A stretch of DNA of 7,014 bases, from NCBI GenBank assembly GCA_902826945.1, contig CADEGS010000206.1, positions 912 to 7,925 on the forward strand. The letters run 5' to 3'. Of this stretch, positions 5,978 through 7,014 are shown piece by piece. The stretch is from an uncultured bacterium. Its GTDB lineage: Bacteria > Planctomycetota > UBA1135 > GCA-002686595. The number at the start of each line of letters is the position of its first letter. The stretch's first letter is position 1. Below the pieces are notes generated by a model. The model had not been told where the DNA came from. It did not search any database and was given only the letters and a program-made list of their open reading frames with translations. A program made the position numbers and the translations under genes.

Positions 5978-6759
5978 CCGACGCGCGGCGCGGCGGCCGT
6001 CTCGGCGCGCGGCGCCGGCGCCTCGAACAGCGGGTTCTTCCACAGGCCGGCCTTGTGGCCGTACCACTCCCCGAAGGTGCGCAGCGTGTTCAGCGCGTAG
6101 ATCGTCGAGCGCTTGAAGTTGATGCTGCTGGCCTCGTCGAAGTAGCGCACCGGCACCGGGATGTCGCCCAGCTTGAAGCCGAAGTGCACGCACTGCACCA
6201 GGAACTGCGAGTCGAACACGAAGTCGTCGCTGTTCGAGCCCCAGGGCAGCGTGGCCAGCACGCGCCGCGAGTAGGCGCGGAAGCCGGAGTGCCACTCGCC
6301 CAGGTTCTGGCCCGAGAGCAGGTTCTCGATCACCGTCAGCCCGCGGTTGGCGAAGTACTTGGCGCGCGGCATGCCGCCCGCGAGCGCCTCGCGCCGCGTG
6401 CGGATGCGGTTGCCGAGGATCACGTCGCAGATCCCGAGCTCGAGGATCCCGACCGCCGTGGGGATCGTGCGCGCGTCGTACTGGTAGTCGGCGTGGATCA
6501 TCACGACCCAGTCCGCCCCGCGCTCGAGCGCCGTGCGGTAGCAGGTCTTCTGGTTGCCGCCGTAGCCGGTGTTGCGCTCGTGCTTGATGTAGGTGACCGG
6601 CAGCTTGCGCGCGATCTCCTCGGTCGCGTCCTTGCTGCAGTCGTCGACGACGATGACCTCGTCGACCGAGTCCTTGGGGATGTCGTGGTAGCAGCGCTCG
6701 AGGGTGTTGGCGGCGTTGTAGGCCGGCATCACCACGATCGTCTTGTGGCCGCGGGGCAT
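5974..6759 (-). CDS. Family 2 glycosyltransferase, DPM1-like
   Basis: This 261-residue GT-A fold enzyme would move a sugar from an activated donor (UDP-, GDP- or polyprenyl-linked) to a lipid or glycan at the cytoplasmic membrane face. Motifs run in the expected order: [13 protein letters not shown] (8-20), [12 protein letters not shown] (35-46), [16 protein letters not shown] (63-78), [10 protein letters not shown] (86-95, the DxD-equivalent metal site), [12 protein letters not shown] (112-123) and [14 protein letters not shown] (155-168). The last is the conserved acceptor/catalytic-base region. There is no C-terminal membrane domain, so it is a short soluble or peripheral form; the end (248-261) is Ala/Pro-rich and probably disordered. 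The frame is open to 6834, but the conserved fold begins just after the ATG at 6759, which has GGAG nine bases upstream, so I chose that start. It shares a GTGA overlap with the downstream sulfatase-family gene, suggesting one envelope-glycan pathway. Sugar and acceptor are unknown. Confidence 0.93.
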   Translation of the reverse strand: MPRGHKTIVVMPAYNAANTLERCYHDIPKDSVDEVIVVDDCSKDATEEIARKLPVTYIKHERNTGYGGNQKTCYRTALERGADWVVMIHADYQYDARTIPTAVGILELGICDVILGNRIRTRREALAGGMPRAKYFANRGLTVIENLLSGQNLGEWHSGFRAYSRRVLATLPWGSNSDDFVFDSQFLVQCVHFGFKLGDIPVPVRYFDEASSINFKRSTIYALNTLRTFGEWYGHKAGLWKNPLFEAPAPRAETAAAPRVG

Positions 6760-6768
6760 GCGGCCATT

Positions 6769-6772
6769 CTCC
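6769..6772 (-). promoter_or_regulatory. Ribosome binding site deciding the glycosyltransferase start
   Basis: GGAG on the minus strand lies nine bases before the ATG at 6759. It supports this start over the longer reading frame that reaches 6834, whose extra 25 residues are low-complexity Arg/Gly/Ala. Confidence 0.55.
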
Positions 6773-6798
6773 GCCAAGCCCCCCCGGAGCGACAACCC

Positions 6799-6816
6799 CG
6801 CGCCCGCGCGGGCGCG
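6799..6816. repeat. 18-base perfect palindrome in the divergent spacer
   Basis: CGCGCCCGCGCGGGCGCG reads the same on both strands. It lies about midway in the 126-base gap between the glycosyltransferase and the right-edge sulfatase gene, a natural place for an operator serving both. It is pure G and C in a GC-rich background, so chance is a real alternative. Confidence 0.3.
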
Positions 6817-6849
6817 ACCTTCCCGCCCACGCACGGGCGTTTCGTTCCG

Positions 6850-6855
6850 TAGGAT
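6850..6855 (+). promoter_or_regulatory. Possible -10 element for the right-edge sulfatase gene
   Basis: TAGGAT lies 30 bases before the ATG at 6886, within the most A/T-containing patch of the spacer (about 6839-6856). Transcription would start near 6862. I see no clear -35 hexamer and no ribosome site in the short leader. Confidence 0.25.
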
Positions 6856-6885
6856 ACGCCGCCCCCGCCGCCGGTCCGGCCCCGC

Positions 6886-7014
6886 ATGCGCAACGGTTTC
6901 CCGCTCCCGCTCCTCCTCGTCCTCGCCGCCTGCGGTCGCGACGGGCCCGACACCCCGCAGGGCCCCGCGCGGCGGGTGATCCTGATCTCCTGCGACACGC
7001 TGCGCGCCGACCGG
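6886..7014 (+). CDS. Sulfatase-family lipoprotein, N-terminal part (cut by the right edge)
   Basis: The ATG at 6886 opens a frame that stays open for 43 codons to the window end. The first 16 residues, [16 protein letters not shown], form a lipoprotein signal peptide with a good lipobox (LAAC, C16). A short Gly/Pro/Asp linker follows, and then [14 protein letters not shown] (30-43). That block is the first strand and metal-binding Asp (D37) of the sulfatase/alkaline-phosphatase fold, closely resembling [13 protein letters not shown] in the gene at 4517-5977. The region that would show a formylglycine or Thr nucleophile lies outside the window, so sulfatase versus phospho-hydrolase or transferase cannot be decided. 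The gene is divergent from the glycosyltransferase. No Shine-Dalgarno site precedes the ATG, but the signal peptide starts there, so the start is well supported. Confidence 0.85.
   Translation, partial: MRNGFPLPLLLVLAACGRDGPDTPQGPARRVILISCDTLRADR

Noticed and set aside
4625..6100. A 491-codon plus-strand frame antisense to the sulfatase-family gene
   Set aside because: Low-complexity Arg/Ala/Val translation with no motif; the opposite strand has a full set of sulfatase-fold motifs.
5978..6295. N-terminal extension of the sulfatase-family lipoprotein
   Set aside because: The extra 106 residues overlap the glycosyltransferase and look like a shadow frame; a signal sequence starts exactly at the GTG at 5977.
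6760..6834. 25-residue N-terminal extension of the glycosyltransferase
   Set aside because: Low-complexity Arg/Gly/Ala; the inner ATG at 6759 has a ribosome site and lies just before the conserved fold.
1..7014. CRISPR array, tRNA/rRNA, insertion sequence, toxin-antitoxin or phage defence system
   Set aside because: I found no regularly spaced repeats, RNA gene signatures, transposase motifs, flanking terminal repeats or known defence domains on either strand.

Overview
The window is very GC-rich bacterial DNA (well above 70% G+C by eye), densely coded, with short gaps and repeated start/stop overlaps. Lipobox-type signal sequences, several alkaline-phosphatase/sulfatase-superfamily enzymes and an ECF sigma factor beside a secreted protein of unknown family suggest a high-GC Gram-negative bacterium. 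Planctomycetota is my first guess and Myxococcota-like lineages my second; no marker gene settles it. There are no RNA genes, CRISPR arrays, insertion sequences or gene-free stretches longer than about 130 bases.

Left block (1-1829, minus strand, transcribed right to left): a secreted protein of unknown family (start 1829, clear AAGGAG site), then an ECF sigma factor (GTG start 899, 3 bases after the previous stop), then a cysteine-free, basic, possibly membrane-anchored protein that starts at 276 in an ATGA overlap and runs off the left edge. This looks like a sigma/regulator operon. A possible ECF-type promoter at 1865-1892 would allow autoregulation.

Middle block (1935-3016, minus strand): a small Rieske [2Fe-2S] protein, then endonuclease V (nfi, deoxyinosine-specific DNA repair). 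They share a GTGA overlap, so they are probably translated together. Divergent from them is a plus-strand gene (3124-4509) for an alkaline-phosphatase-superfamily phosphodiesterase/nucleotide-pyrophosphatase-like enzyme whose metal ligands differ from the textbook set. The 107-base divergent spacer holds two small inverted repeats and TATGAT close to the plus-strand start.

Right block (4517-7014): a DPM1-like family 2 glycosyltransferase (start 6759) and a downstream 'sulfatase' lipoprotein (GTG start 5977, GTGA overlap) on the minus strand, convergent with the phosphodiesterase across 7 bases. Divergent from the glycosyltransferase, a second sulfatase-family lipoprotein starts at 6886 and is cut by the right edge. 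Three alkaline-phosphatase-superfamily genes and one sugar transferase within about 4 kb suggest work on envelope glycans or phospho-/sulfo-substituted polymers. The complete 'sulfatase' has Thr-Ala-Pro-Ser-His where a true sulfatase has Cys/Ser-x-Pro-x-Arg, so it is probably not a formylglycine sulfatase.

I see no clear new defence or mobile system. The points most worth a second look are the Rieske-EndoV pair, the atypical active sites of the two phosphatase-superfamily enzymes, and the sigma-factor module.
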